From Methylotenera_A sp036676175 (GTDB taxonomy: Bacteria; Pseudomonadota; Gammaproteobacteria; Burkholderiales; Methylophilaceae), in contig JAKFDL010000003.1 in the NCBI GenBank assembly GCA_036676175.1, positions 1-64,000 on the forward strand: a stretch of DNA of 64,000 nucleotides, read 5' to 3'. Shown here piece after piece: positions 9,175 through 18,543 of this stretch (within the stretch, counting starts at the first letter, position 1; each line of letters opens with the position of its first letter). Below the pieces are notes generated by a model that did not search any database, was not told the DNA's origin, and was given only the letters and a program-made list of their open reading frames with translations. A program made the position numbers and the translations under genes.

Positions 9175-12100
9175 ATGAAATCATATAAAAAACTATCTCG
9201 TTGGGTGTTATATGCAGCAATTTCCTTGCTGCTTATCTTCGCGTCATTGGCTATTGGTATACGCTTTATTGTGTTTCCGAATATCGATCAATATAAAGAT
9301 GATATTGCGGCCTATGCCTCTAAAACTGCCGGGCAAAAAATCACTATTGGTGATATCAGTACTGGCTGGGATGGGATCTCGCCGCATATCGCACTTAATA
9401 ACATTGATATATTTGATGCTGAAAATCGTTCCGCCTTGCACTTAAATGATGTGGCTGCAAGCATCTCATGGCTAAGTGTCCCTTTATTGCAGCCGCGCCT
9501 TTATAAGCTAGTCATCACCCAGCCAGAACTGACGATTCGACGAAAGGCTGATGGCAGTATTTATTTAGCCGGCATCAATATTGCAGGCGAAAGCAAACCA
9601 GATTTCGCCAATTGGTTACTGAGCCAATCTAAAGTGCTCATTAAAAATGCGCAAGTGATATGGCTAGATGATTTGCGTCAAGCCCCTCCGCTATCGCTGA
9701 AACAACTCGATCTAACCTTGCTGAACCCCGCTTGGAAAAGTCTATTTGGCCAACATCAATTCGAAGTATCTGCATTACCATCCGTGGGCACAACGCAAAT
9801 GATTACGGCCAAGGGCCGCTTTATTGGTAACGATGTCAGTAAAATAAATACTTGGCATGGCCAAGTATCTGCAGAATTGAAACAGGCTGATTTGGCGATA
9901 TGGCGGCCTTGGCTAGATTATAAGATTATCAATCTCCTTATGGATATACAAACAGGCACTGGAGATGCACAACTTACATTGGACTTTGCTGATGCTAAGA
10001 TTGAAAAAGTTAGCATGCACGCTGCGATAAGTAATTTAATTATCAAGCTCGGCAAACAAGCAGCTCCACTTAATGCAAAACAATTTAGCGGAGATATTGG
10101 TTGGAGTGATTTTAAAAATATACAAACCATTAGCGTGAAAAACATTCATCTCAGCACAAACACTGGCTTAAATATCAATAACGGCAATGGCTACTACTCC
10201 ACCAGCATTAAAGATGGAAAACCATGGGTAAAAGTCAATATGAAGCTAGATGAATTTGACTTGGCTACCCTGAAACAACTCTCTCCCTATGTTCAGCTAC
10301 CAGAAAACATAAGTACCAGATTAAATGCGCTCTCACCTGTGGGCGAGTTACAGGCATTAGCATTGGGTTTTGAGGGTGAGAAGAATAAACCAGAGGTGTA
10401 TAAAATCAATACCAATTTTAAAAATCTGGGCATTACTGCCTATGAAAAAACGCCAGGCTTTAGCAACCTAAGCGGAAAAGTTGTTGCAAATGAAAATGGA
10501 GGTGAACTCACACTTGAGTCACAAAAATCCACGCTCGATTTTAAAGATATATTACGCTGGCCAATTCCTGTAGATAAAATAACTGGCCAGGTCAGTTGGA
10601 AATTAAATGGTGATAAAGCCCTGATCAAAGCTGAAGATGTTTTTATTGCTAGTCCCCATATCACCGGGACAATAAACGCCAGTTATGACAAGAATAATAT
10701 AAAAGGCGGTTTTTTAGATTTAACCGGGAAATTCAGCAAAGGCAATGCCAAATACGCAACTTTTTACTACCCGATCATATTAGGAAAAACTACCTTGCAA
10801 TGGCTGGACACCTCCATCCTGGCGGGTCGAGCAGAAGATGTCGACCTCACCGTCAAGGGCAATCTTGCTGACTTCCCGTATGTTGATAGTAAAAATCAAG
10901 TAGATAAAAAACTAGGGCTGTTTAGAGTGACCGCTAAAATTAGCGATGCATTATTAGAATATGGCACTGGCTGGCCGATGATAGAAGGCTTAGGCCTGGA
11001 CATGCTGTTTGAAGGCAAGCGTATGGAACTTAATGCCAACAAAGGTCGCATTTTTGGCAATAACATCATCAAAAGCAAAACTGTGATTCCATTATTAGAC
11101 TCCGATTGGCCGATGCTGCATATTGTGAGTGAGGTGGAAGGGCCGGTGGTTGAAGGCATCAAATTTGTCAATAATAGCCCTGTTAAGGAGGTAACACAGG
11201 GCTTTACAGATGATTTAAAAACTGCAGGTAACGGCAAACTTAACTTAGAGCTCATTATTCCGATGGAGGATTTAGAGGCTGCAAAGTACAAAGGTGTATA
11301 CAAAATTAGTAATGGCACCATCTTCGCAAACGACGACGTTGGTTTGCCAGAGCTGACCAAACTCAATGGCATACTCAGCTTCACCGAAAACAGCTTTTCT
11401 GCGCAAAACGTGACGACTGAAGTGTTAGGCGGTCCAGCACAGTTTAGCCTTAAAACCGGTGCAGATAAAATTATACGGGTATCTGCCAATGGCAGAGTGA
11501 ATGACACCGGCATTAAAAAACTTACTTCAAACCCATTAGCAGATCGCATGCAAGGTAATGCCGATTGGGCTGGTGAAATCACTATCAAAAAACCATTGTT
11601 AGACGCAAAAATACAATCTAACCTTGTAGGGATGGCGATCAATCTACCACCGCCATTTAATAAACCTGCTAGTCAAAGCATATTGCTTACGTTGGATAAA
11701 AAACAGCAAAGCTCTAGCTACGATAGCATTAACATCGGCTATGGTGATTTAGTTTCAGCAAAACTATTACGCACAGAACAGGCAGGCAAACTTACATTAG
11801 AACGCGGCGATATTGGTGTGTTCATGCCAGCCGAGTTATCCAATCAAACAGGCTTATCAGTCCACGGCAAACTTGATTATGTGAATGCGGACGATTGGCT
11901 GGCATTATTCAATCAAACACCCAAAAGCGCTGGGACGACTTCATTAAAAATTAGCAATGCAAATGTCGCGATACAAAAAATAGATATTTTTGGCCGCAGT
12001 TTACATGCGCTTAAAGTGGTTGCACTGCCCAGCAACACTGGCCTGAAAATGGCTATTGAAAGTGAAGAAATATCAGGTGACGCTGAATGGCAGGCCAAGG

Positions 12101-13071
12101 ATTCTGCGCACACTAGCGGTAAAATTATCGCACGTTTGAAAAATCTGACCATCCCTGCCGATAGCGGAAGTAAGACTAAAGAAGCCAAAACAGAAGCTGT
12201 TAAAAAAGATATTCGTAAATTAGCTAATGGCTACCCTGCACTGGATGTCGTTGCAGATAACTTTCAACTCGGTAATAAAAAGCTAGGCAGCCTGACATTA
12301 AATGCATTCGAAAATAATGACGACTGGGTCATCCAAAAACTCAACATCAACAATCCGGATAGCACACTGACTGCGGATGGTGTTTGGCAAAATTGGACAC
12401 GCAACCCCAACACCAGCCTGAATTTTGTGCTTAAAGTAGACAATATTGGTAAAACCTTAAAACGCTTTGGCCAACCCGATGCGGTAAAAGGCGGAACAGC
12501 GGAAATTGAAGGCCTCCTAAGTTGGGCTGGCAGCCCGCATGAATTTGAAACCACCAGCCTCAATGGTAACTTTAGCCTAGTGGCCAACAAAGGCCAAATT
12601 GCAAAAGTACAGCCAGGCGTTGGACGCTTGTTCGGTTTGCTCAGCCTGCAAAGCTTACCGCGTCGTTTGAGTTTAGATTTTAGGGATTTATTCAGTGATG
12701 GGTTTGCCTTTGATAAAATCAGTGCCAATGCAAAAATTAACAATGGCATTTTGCGCAGTGATGACTTTTTTATGACTGGCCCAGCTGCAGAAGCCAAAAT
12801 CAAAGGTGAGACCAACTTAAAAACCGAGACTCAAAATTTAACGGTACAAGTAATTCCACATGTCAGTGACAGCCTTTCCCTAGCGGCGCTAGCGGGTGGG
12901 CCTATAGTTGGCGCAGCAGCGTTTGTTGCGCAAAAGATACTAAAAGACCCTTTTAACAAAATTGTCTCCACCGATTATGTCATCACTGGCACCTGGGATA
13001 ACCCTAAAGAGATAGAATCAGAGAAAAATGAGGAAAATAAACCTGTTAATAACTCACCAATGAGACGTTAA
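9175..13071 (+). CDS. yhdP: YhdP-family AsmA-like envelope lipid transport protein
   Basis: Very large (1298 residues) AsmA-like protein anchored by one N-terminal membrane helix (about 10-34), with a long periplasmic body of repeating beta-strand groove units. Family members (TIGR02099/DUF3971) bridge inner and outer membrane and, with TamB and YdbH in E. coli, move phospholipids to the outer membrane. The N-terminal pattern SRWVLYAAISLLL with a following AGQKITIGDISTGWDG and the C-terminal SLAALAGGPIVGAAAF are typical. The lysine-rich tail ending PVNNSPMRR is variable. It is followed by the nitrilase and tldD in the order known from other betaproteobacteria. Confidence 0.93.
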   Translation: MKSYKKLSRWVLYAAISLLLIFASLAIGIRFIVFPNIDQYKDDIAAYASKTAGQKITIGDISTGWDGISPHIALNNIDIFDAENRSALHLNDVAASISWLSVPLLQPRLYKLVITQPELTIRRKADGSIYLAGINIAGESKPDFANWLLSQSKVLIKNAQVIWLDDLRQAPPLSLKQLDLTLLNPAWKSLFGQHQFEVSALPSVGTTQMITAKGRFIGNDVSKINTWHGQVSAELKQADLAIWRPWLDYKIINLLMDIQTGTGDAQLTLDFADAKIEKVSMHAAISNLIIKLGKQAAPLNAKQFSGDIGWSDFKNIQTISVKNIHLSTNTGLNINNGNGYYSTSIKDGKPWVKVNMKLDEFDLATLKQLSPYVQLPENISTRLNALSPVGELQALALGFEGEKNKPEVYKINTNFKNLGITAYEKTPGFSNLSGKVVANENGGELTLESQKSTLDFKDILRWPIPVDKITGQVSWKLNGDKALIKAEDVFIASPHITGTINASYDKNNIKGGFLDLTGKFSKGNAKYATFYYPIILGKTTLQWLDTSILAGRAEDVDLTVKGNLADFPYVDSKNQVDKKLGLFRVTAKISDALLEYGTGWPMIEGLGLDMLFEGKRMELNANKGRIFGNNIIKSKTVIPLLDSDWPMLHIVSEVEGPVVEGIKFVNNSPVKEVTQGFTDDLKTAGNGKLNLELIIPMEDLEAAKYKGVYKISNGTIFANDDVGLPELTKLNGILSFTENSFSAQNVTTEVLGGPAQFSLKTGADKIIRVSANGRVNDTGIKKLTSNPLADRMQGNADWAGEITIKKPLLDAKIQSNLVGMAINLPPPFNKPASQSILLTLDKKQQSSSYDSINIGYGDLVSAKLLRTEQAGKLTLERGDIGVFMPAELSNQTGLSVHGKLDYVNADDWLALFNQTPKSAGTTSLKISNANVAIQKIDIFGRSLHALKVVALPSNTGLKMAIESEEISGDAEWQAKDSAHTSGKIIARLKNLTIPADSGSKTKEAKTEAVKKDIRKLANGYPALDVVADNFQLGNKKLGSLTLNAFENNDDWVIQKLNINNPDSTLTADGVWQNWTRNPNTSLNFVLKVDNIGKTLKRFGQPDAVKGGTAEIEGLLSWAGSPHEFETTSLNGNFSLVANKGQIAKVQPGVGRLFGLLSLQSLPRRLSLDFRDLFSDGFAFDKISANAKINNGILRSDDFFMTGPAAEAKIKGETNLKTETQNLTVQVIPHVSDSLSLAALAGGPIVGAAAFVAQKILKDPFNKIVSTDYVITGTWDNPKEIESEKNEENKPVNNSPMRR

Positions 13072-13110
13072 AACGGTTTAATAATTAACACAAAAAACAA
13101 GAAAGCAAGC

Positions 13111-13971
13111 ATGCCGATTACCGCGCGAAACAAATTAGCAAATCCTGCCAAAACTGCGGCGGGGACCTTTAAGGTGGCAGGCATACAAATGGCCTCTAGC
13201 CCACATGTATCTTCGAACCTGACCGAGGCTGAGCGCCTGATTGCCATCGCTGCACAGCAAGGCGCAAAAATCGTGGTACTGCCCGAGTACTTTTGCATCA
13301 TGGGTTTAAAAGACATCGACAAAGTACAAGTACGTGAAAAACCCAACGATGGACCGATTCAGAGTTTCTTATCCAAAATGGCGCGTGATTACGAAATATG
13401 GTTGATTGGCGGCACCATTCCTTTGACCAGCAATTATCCAAATAAAGTGCGCAATAGCTGCCTGGTATATAACGACAAAGGTGAACAAGTCGCTCGTTAC
13501 GACAAAATACACTTGTTTGGACTAGATTTAGGTACCGAGCATTATCACGAAGAAAACACCATCGAATCGGGCAATCAAGTCATTTCGGTCGACACGCCGT
13601 ATGGAAAAATCGGGTTATCCATTTGTTATGACCTGCGCTTTCCAGAGCTGTACCGCGCGATGGGAGAGGTAGATATGATTGTGATTCCCTCTGCATTCAC
13701 CGAAACTACCGGCAAGGCGCACTGGGAAAGTCTCATCCGTGCCCGTGCCATCGAAAACTTATGCTACGTGATTGCCCCCGCTCAAGGCGGTTACCATTTA
13801 TCAGGTCGCGAAACGCATGGCAACAGCATGATCGTAGACCCATGGGGCGTAGTGCTAGATCGCCTGCCTCGTGGCTCTGGTGTTGTCATCGCATCAATTA
13901 ACCGGGGTTACCAAGCCAGTCTGCGCAACAGTTTGCCTGCGCTTAAACACCGCACCATTAAAGCAGTCTAA
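13111..13971 (+). CDS. Carbon-nitrogen hydrolase (Nit1/Nit2-like amidase)
   Basis: Nitrilase-superfamily amidase of 286 residues with the full catalytic triad: Glu59 in VVLPEYF, Lys132 in RYDKIHLF and Cys172 in SICYDLRFPE. The GRETHGNSMIVDPWG and HWESLIRARAIEN stretches place it with the Nit group. Members of that group repair deaminated glutathione or act as omega-amidases, cleaving alpha-ketoglutaramate-type compounds. It is cytoplasmic. It sits between yhdP and tldD, an arrangement kept in betaproteobacteria, although no functional link among the three is proven. The exact substrate is not determined. Confidence 0.93.
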   Translation: MPITARNKLANPAKTAAGTFKVAGIQMASSPHVSSNLTEAERLIAIAAQQGAKIVVLPEYFCIMGLKDIDKVQVREKPNDGPIQSFLSKMARDYEIWLIGGTIPLTSNYPNKVRNSCLVYNDKGEQVARYDKIHLFGLDLGTEHYHEENTIESGNQVISVDTPYGKIGLSICYDLRFPELYRAMGEVDMIVIPSAFTETTGKAHWESLIRARAIENLCYVIAPAQGGYHLSGRETHGNSMIVDPWGVVLDRLPRGSGVVIASINRGYQASLRNSLPALKHRTIKAV

Positions 13972-14051
13972 GCCTCCAACAAATCATCTACGTATTTATT
14001 ATTCAAGAATATACTTAGCGCATTTTTTTACTGCGCTGGTATAGTTACCCT

Positions 14052-15515
14052 ATGAAGATTGAACAGCCAAACTTAGCCAATGTAAATCACTTTGATACTG
14101 CGCATAATGTTTTACTAAAGCCTACAGGCCTTACTACAAGGGCTTTACAGGGCATCCTTGGCAATATCATGTCACATCAGGTTGATTATGCCGATTTATA
14201 CTTTCAATATAGCCGCAGTGAATCTTGGGGATTAGAAGAAGGCCAGGTCAAATCAGGAAACTTCAGTATCGACCAAGGCGTCGGCGTGCGCGCTGTCAGC
14301 GGCGAAAAAACCGCTTTTGCCTATTCAGATGACATTAACCTACCCGCCTTACAAGCTGCGGCCAATGCCACTAAATCGATTGCCAGTTTAGGCCTTGAGC
14401 AAACTGGTAAGAACATCATCACCATGCAGAACAATCAGCTTTATTTACCACAGGACCCAATCGCCAGCCTAAGCGCTGACGCAAAAGTTAAATTATTGGA
14501 GCGCCTTGAGCAATTTGCCAAACAGGCAGACCCGCGCGTCACACAGGTCATGGCCAGTATTGCAGGTGAATATGAAGTGGTGATGGTCGCACGCAGCGAT
14601 GGCGTGATGGCGGCCGATGTAAGGCCATTGGTACGCATTTCGGTGCAAGTGCATGCAGAACAAAATGGTCGTCGCGAACAAGGTTCTAGCGGTGGAGGTG
14701 GGCGTTTTGACTATAGTTATTTTACTGACGAAGTCTTACTCGATTATGCACAAAAAGCGGTGCATCAAGCCTTGGTAAATTTAGATGCGCGCCCTGCCCC
14801 TGCCGGTAGCATGACGGTCGTATTAGGCGCAGGCTGGCCAGGTATTTTATTGCACGAAGCAATCGGTCATGGCTTGGAAGGTGATTTTAACCGCAAAGGT
14901 AGTAGCGCATTTGCCAATATGATGGGCAAACGAGTTGCAGCCAAAGGCATTACCATTGTGGATGATGGCACGATTGCGGACAGAAGAGGCTCGCTCACCA
15001 TGGATGATGAAGGTAATCAGACCAATAAAACGGTGTTGATTGAAGATGGCATCTTGCGTGGCTACATCCAGGACAGCCTAAATGCACGCTTAATGAACAT
15101 GCCACTGACTGGCAATGCGCGTCGTGAGAGCTATTCACATATTCCCATGCCCCGAATGACCAATACTTATATGCACAATGGCGACAAAGACCCTGCTGAG
15201 ATTATTAAATCGGTTAAAAAAGGCCTGTATGCCGCTAACTTCGGTGGTGGACAAGTGGATATCACCAGCGGAAAATTTGTATTCAGTGCCGCTGAAGCCT
15301 ATATGATTGAAGACGGCAAAATCACCTATCCGGTTAAAGGCGCAACGCTGATTGGTAATGGTCCGGATGTGTTAACGCGGGTATCCATGATAGGCAACGA
15401 TATGAAGCTTGACTCTGGTGTAGGCACGTGCGGAAAAGAAGGTCAAAGCGTGCCGGTGGGCGTTGGGCAACCTACGCTTAAGATTGACGGCTTAACGGTT
15501 GGTGGAACCGCTTGA
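14052..15515 (+). CDS. tldD: Metalloprotease TldD
   Basis: Subunit of the TldD/TldE (PmbA) zinc protease, which degrades unfolded peptides and matures microcins and CcdA-type antitoxins. The catalytic metal motif HEAIGH (H268, E269, H273) is followed by GLEGDFNRKGSSAF. The C-terminal glycine-rich GTCGKEGQSVPVGVGQPTLK block is typical. The 487-residue length is normal. TldD carries the active site; the partner TldE is not in this window. The gene ends just before a strong bidirectional terminator. Confidence 0.96.
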   Translation: MKIEQPNLANVNHFDTAHNVLLKPTGLTTRALQGILGNIMSHQVDYADLYFQYSRSESWGLEEGQVKSGNFSIDQGVGVRAVSGEKTAFAYSDDINLPALQAAANATKSIASLGLEQTGKNIITMQNNQLYLPQDPIASLSADAKVKLLERLEQFAKQADPRVTQVMASIAGEYEVVMVARSDGVMAADVRPLVRISVQVHAEQNGRREQGSSGGGGRFDYSYFTDEVLLDYAQKAVHQALVNLDARPAPAGSMTVVLGAGWPGILLHEAIGHGLEGDFNRKGSSAFANMMGKRVAAKGITIVDDGTIADRRGSLTMDDEGNQTNKTVLIEDGILRGYIQDSLNARLMNMPLTGNARRESYSHIPMPRMTNTYMHNGDKDPAEIIKSVKKGLYAANFGGGQVDITSGKFVFSAAEAYMIEDGKITYPVKGATLIGNGPDVLTRVSMIGNDMKLDSGVGTCGKEGQSVPVGVGQPTLKIDGLTVGGTA

Positions 15516-15533
15516 TAATTGGTTTCAGGTAAC

Positions 15534-15560
15534 AAAAAAGGGGCTATCAGCCCCTTTTTT
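15534..15560. terminator. Bidirectional Rho-independent terminator between tldD and efp
   Basis: A perfect 11-bp stem, A6-GGGGC paired with GCCCC-T6, closes a 5-base loop TATCA. The A run and T run make it work for both convergent genes. Confidence 0.95.
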
Positions 15561-15576
15561 ACTTCCATTCAATAAC

Positions 15577-16137
15577 TTACTTCAACACGCGGTTGCGATA
15601 TTCACCTGTACGCGTATCAATCTCAATTTTGTCGCCCTGTGCAACAAACAAAGGCACTGGAATTTCAAAACCTGAGGCTAATTTTGCTGGCTTCATCACT
15701 TTACCGGAAGTGTCGCCCTTCACTGCTGGCTCTGTGTAGGCTACTTCGCGCACAACCGTCGTTGGCAACTCAACTGAAATCGCTTTACCATCGTAGAAAC
15801 GAATATCTGCCGGCATACCATCCTCTATAAATGGTAATGCATCTTCCATAAACTCAGCGTCTACATCATATTGATTGTACTCTGCATCCATAAATACGTA
15901 TGTTGGGTCGGCAAAATATGAGTATGTGGCTTCCTTCTTCTCCAGCACAATCACGTCAAATTTATCGCCAGCACCATAAATCGTCTCGCTCGGCGCTTCA
16001 GTCAGTAAATTTTTAAATTTCATTTTTACCACGGCAGTGCTACGACCAGATTTGTTGTACTCGGCTTTCACTACCACCAATGGCACGCCATCAACCATAA
16101 TCACGTTACCGGCGCGGAGTTCTTGTGCTGTTTTCAT
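15577..16137 (-). CDS. efp: Elongation factor P (Arg32, rhamnosylated type)
   Basis: Translation factor that rescues ribosomes stalled on proline stretches. 186 residues in three beta-barrel domains, with the KOW-like N-terminus MKTAQELRAGNVI and the domain III pattern VPLFVAQGDKIEIDTRTGEY. The loop tip at residues 30-34 reads SGRST, with Arg at position 32 where EF-P of E. coli type has Lys34. This is the form modified by arginine rhamnosylation. The modifying enzyme gene earP lies 46 bases upstream on the same strand, so both are likely transcribed together. Confidence 0.97.
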   Translation of the reverse strand: MKTAQELRAGNVIMVDGVPLVVVKAEYNKSGRSTAVVKMKFKNLLTEAPSETIYGAGDKFDVIVLEKKEATYSYFADPTYVFMDAEYNQYDVDAEFMEDALPFIEDGMPADIRFYDGKAISVELPTTVVREVAYTEPAVKGDTSGKVMKPAKLASGFEIPVPLFVAQGDKIEIDTRTGEYRNRVLK

Positions 16138-16183
16138 CGCTAAAATCTTTAATAATTTGTGAAGTGCGCATTATACGCGAGAC

Positions 16184-17344
16184 TTATCCCTTTGTAAAAA
16201 CAAGGTTATTGCAAAAAATCACCAACTTAGCGGCTAAATCTGCCTGATTGGCGAGTTGTGCCGATTGCTGTTGCGTGTAACTTTTAATGGATGGTAATTG
16301 CTGCACATATTCAGAAAAAACATCTTGAGGCAACTGTCCTGTAGACCAATATTCATGCGCCTTAAAGGGCAGCTGTTTTTGATCATTTTCATCATAAAAT
16401 AGGTTCAAGAATGCATTCAGCTTAACCATGTGTGCATTTTCATCTTGGATGTATGGCTGCCAAATAAAAGGTTTACCCGCCCAGATGGCGCGTATCCAGC
16501 TATCCTCACCTCGTACAAAATTGAGGTCACACGCGGCCAGTAATCGGTCATAATCTGCTTGGCTTAGAAACGGCAGCACATGCAAGGTTAAGCTCTGCTG
16601 CACAATCACTTCTCCCACCTTAATCGATTGTTGACCGAAGAACTGTGCGATTTGATCAAAAATATTACTATCGGAGACATAGCAACAAACCGGCTGTGCA
16701 GACTGCGCCATAGCTAACAGCAGCTGTTGCACTGGGGCAAATGGGTAGCAAAATAGCGATATTTTTAAGCTTGTGTGGTTAGTTAATTGCAAGCTTTTCC
16801 AAAAATCGTTTTGCATTTGCACATTATCAGCAAGCAATTGATTTTTATGGAAAATATCAGGCGTTCTAATCAATCCGCCAGTATCTACTGTGAAGCCTGG
16901 AAAGTAAAAATGGCGGATTAATCCATCAGGTTTTGGTGAAGGTTTTGCGTGGAAGTCGTCCACCCAAGCTTCTGCCGACAAATACTCTAAATTCACCCAT
17001 TTACTTTGCCGTTGCACCATACTGGCCAAATAGGCATCGGGCAAGCCACAGGCAAAGGCTTCTATTACCAACTCGGCCGCCTGGGTAAAATCAGCACCGG
17101 CATGCCATTTTTTCACTAAAACATCATCTAATATTTGCTGGTTTAAATTGATGTTCAAGCTTGGTATGATTTTTTTTGCACTGTCTAAATCATCTACCCA
17201 TAGCCTGATTTGTAAGCCATGCTCATGCTGCAATTGCTGTGCCAAGCGCCAACAAATACCAATATCGCCAAAGTTATCGACAACTTTGCAAAAAATATCC
17301 CAGCTTGGATTCGCTGAAGATTCAGTCAGAACAGTACCGCTCAA
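16184..17344 (-). CDS. earP: EF-P arginine rhamnosyltransferase EarP
   Basis: Transfers rhamnose from dTDP-rhamnose to Arg32 of EF-P. The N-terminal signature DIFCKVVDNFGDIGICWRLA carries the conserved aspartates of the active site. The nucleotide-sugar site RGEDSWIRAIWAGKPFIWQ with QDENAHMVKL matches the family. 386 residues. The start is a TTG at 17344 whose last two bases are shared with the TGA stop of the upstream membrane-protein gene (TTGA overlap), which implies translational coupling. The dTDP-rhamnose pathway genes are not in this window. Confidence 0.96.
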   Translation of the reverse strand: MSGTVLTESSANPSWDIFCKVVDNFGDIGICWRLAQQLQHEHGLQIRLWVDDLDSAKKIIPSLNINLNQQILDDVLVKKWHAGADFTQAAELVIEAFACGLPDAYLASMVQRQSKWVNLEYLSAEAWVDDFHAKPSPKPDGLIRHFYFPGFTVDTGGLIRTPDIFHKNQLLADNVQMQNDFWKSLQLTNHTSLKISLFCYPFAPVQQLLLAMAQSAQPVCCYVSDSNIFDQIAQFFGQQSIKVGEVIVQQSLTLHVLPFLSQADYDRLLAACDLNFVRGEDSWIRAIWAGKPFIWQPYIQDENAHMVKLNAFLNLFYDENDQKQLPFKAHEYWSTGQLPQDVFSEYVQQLPSIKSYTQQQSAQLANQADLAAKLVIFCNNLVFTKG

Positions 17345-17691
17345 AGCAAATCAATCCCGAAATGTTTTAAGCCAGTTACATAAAGATAAAAAACCAGCAG
17401 GGTAAAGCTAATACAAGCTAACAAGGTTAACCAAAAGCCCCATTTAGGCAGCAAATAAGGAAACAGCAAAAACATCGGCAACGTTGGAATGACATACCAA
17501 AACGTGTAATAGGCGTGATTGGCAATTTTAGTCATAGGCTGGTTCTCAATGTGAAGCCAGATCAATGCCAGAATCGTAATTAATGGTAAAGCAGCAATAA
17601 AACCACCCAATTTATCATTGGCTTTTGCTATCTCCGAAACAAGGACGACTATGCCGGCAGTGATGAGATACTTGATGATGACATACGACAT
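17341..17691 (-). CDS. Small four-helix membrane protein (DUF3147-like)
   Basis: Integral membrane protein of 116 residues with about four hydrophobic helices and the pattern ITAGIVVLVSEIAKANDKLGG, which is seen in DUF3147 proteins. The start is set at ATG 17691 because AGGAGAG stands 2-8 bases ahead of it; the longer frame lacks a site. The stop overlaps the earP start, so it is the first gene of an operon with earP and efp. Function unknown. An inverted repeat lies just upstream (17741-17757). Confidence 0.82.
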   Translation of the reverse strand: MSYVIIKYLITAGIVVLVSEIAKANDKLGGFIAALPLITILALIWLHIENQPMTKIANHAYYTFWYVIPTLPMFLLFPYLLPKWGFWLTLLACISFTLLVFYLYVTGLKHFGIDLL

Positions 17692-17740
17692 GTCTCTCCT
17701 TAATGAATATAAAAAACGGCCTAATCTCAAACTATTTTCC

Positions 17741-17757
17741 AAACTATTCTATAGTTT
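17741..17757. promoter_or_regulatory. 17-bp inverted repeat upstream of the DUF3147-earP-efp operon
   Basis: AAACTAT-TCT-ATAGTTT is a perfect 7-bp dyad, 50 bases upstream of the ATG at 17691 and 32 bases after the end of the MerT-like gene. A further half copy, AAACTATT, lies at 17729-17736. It could be an operator or a weak terminator of the metal cassette; no T run follows. Confidence 0.35.
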
Positions 17758-17788
17758 AATGATGAAGCCGCAAGAAAAACATTAAAAA

Positions 17789-18196
17789 CTAAAGAATTAA
17801 CGGCGCAATAAACGCGAAAAACGCACCTACTGCAAAAATAGCCACTGATAGCCAATAAATGCGTAATGCGTTATGGCGGGTTTTAGTACACACTGCCGCC
17901 AATGTGACATCTGCAGGACAAGGGGCATTACGTGCTTGCCATTGCAGAAAACCTGCCATCAACAGCATCGCCCCTGCAACACCAAAAACGAGTACTTTAT
18001 GCTCACTTATCCAAATCAACTGCGGAAAGCTAGAAACCAAACTTGCTAAAGTTGCTGCTGAACCAATTGCTACCAATGTGGCTGGCAAGGCGCAGCAAAT
18101 CAGGGTGGAGCCGCTTGTAAAGAGTGACAAAACATTAACTCTTTGTGCGGTTTTCACTACACTCGAATCAACTTCTGCTGGCAGTTTTGCACTCAT
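17789..18196 (-). CDS. MerT-like inner-membrane metal transporter
   Basis: Small membrane protein of 135 residues with three or four helices. A vicinal Cys34-Cys35 pair lies in the first helix (TLICCALPAT) and a second pair, Cys93 and Cys103, in the loop after the second or third helix. That is the layout of the mercuric transporter MerT, which passes a metal ion from a periplasmic HMA protein through paired cysteines. The residue sequence otherwise differs from classic MerT, and there is no merA or merR nearby, so mercury is not the obvious substrate. The start ATG overlaps the stop of the HMA gene by 4 bases. Metal specificity is unknown; copper or another soft metal is my guess. Confidence 0.72.
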   Translation of the reverse strand: MSAKLPAEVDSSVVKTAQRVNVLSLFTSGSTLICCALPATLVAIGSAATLASLVSSFPQLIWISEHKVLVFGVAGAMLLMAGFLQWQARNAPCPADVTLAAVCTKTRHNALRIYWLSVAIFAVGAFFAFIAPLIL

Positions 18197-18534
18197 TTCG
18201 CCCCTGCTTTCGACTCTAACTCGGCTTTAATATGAGCTACGGGATGATCGCTCATTTCAATCGAAGTCACATCGTAACCCGCGTCTTTAATCAAATCTTT
18301 TACGGTGTCATTAGATAATGTTTGTCCTTCTTTCAACTCTACCGCCACAACACGCTGTTTTAAATTCACGTACACATCTTTGGTTTGGCTTAAAGCTCGC
18401 ATTTTTTTCTCAATGCCTTGTGCACAAAATGCGCATACCATACCATTCACATTGGCTTTGATGGTTTGAGCTGCAAAGGTAGCATTGCTTAACAATGCAG
18501 ATAATACAATGGTAGTTAATAACAGTTTTTTCAT
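18193..18534 (-). CDS. Periplasmic HMA-domain (MerP-like) metal-binding protein
   Basis: 113 residues, with a signal peptide of about 21 residues and then one heavy-metal-associated domain. The ligand motif is GMVCAFC (Cys34 and Cys37), followed by AQGIEKKMRAL. The C-terminal tail, after SIEMSDHPVAHIKAE, extends beyond the usual HMA fold and contains His residues. It probably binds a soft metal such as Cu(I) in the periplasm and hands it to the MerT-like protein, with which it is translationally coupled (4-base overlap). It lies 9 bases downstream of the outer-membrane protein gene. Confidence 0.87.
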   Translation of the reverse strand: MKKLLLTTIVLSALLSNATFAAQTIKANVNGMVCAFCAQGIEKKMRALSQTKDVYVNLKQRVVAVELKEGQTLSNDTVKDLIKDAGYDVTSIEMSDHPVAHIKAELESKAGAK

Positions 18535-18543
18535 TTTAATCTC

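Noticed and set aside
10896..11642. A 248-codon minus-strand reading frame inside yhdP, with other long ones nearby
   Set aside because: It lies wholly within a clear yhdP gene on the opposite strand. Its predicted protein has no family pattern, and such antisense frames are common shadows.
17789..18534. Classic mercury resistance operon
   Set aside because: The MerT-like and HMA genes suggest it, but merA, merR and merC are missing and the MerT-like sequence differs, so mercury resistance is not supported.
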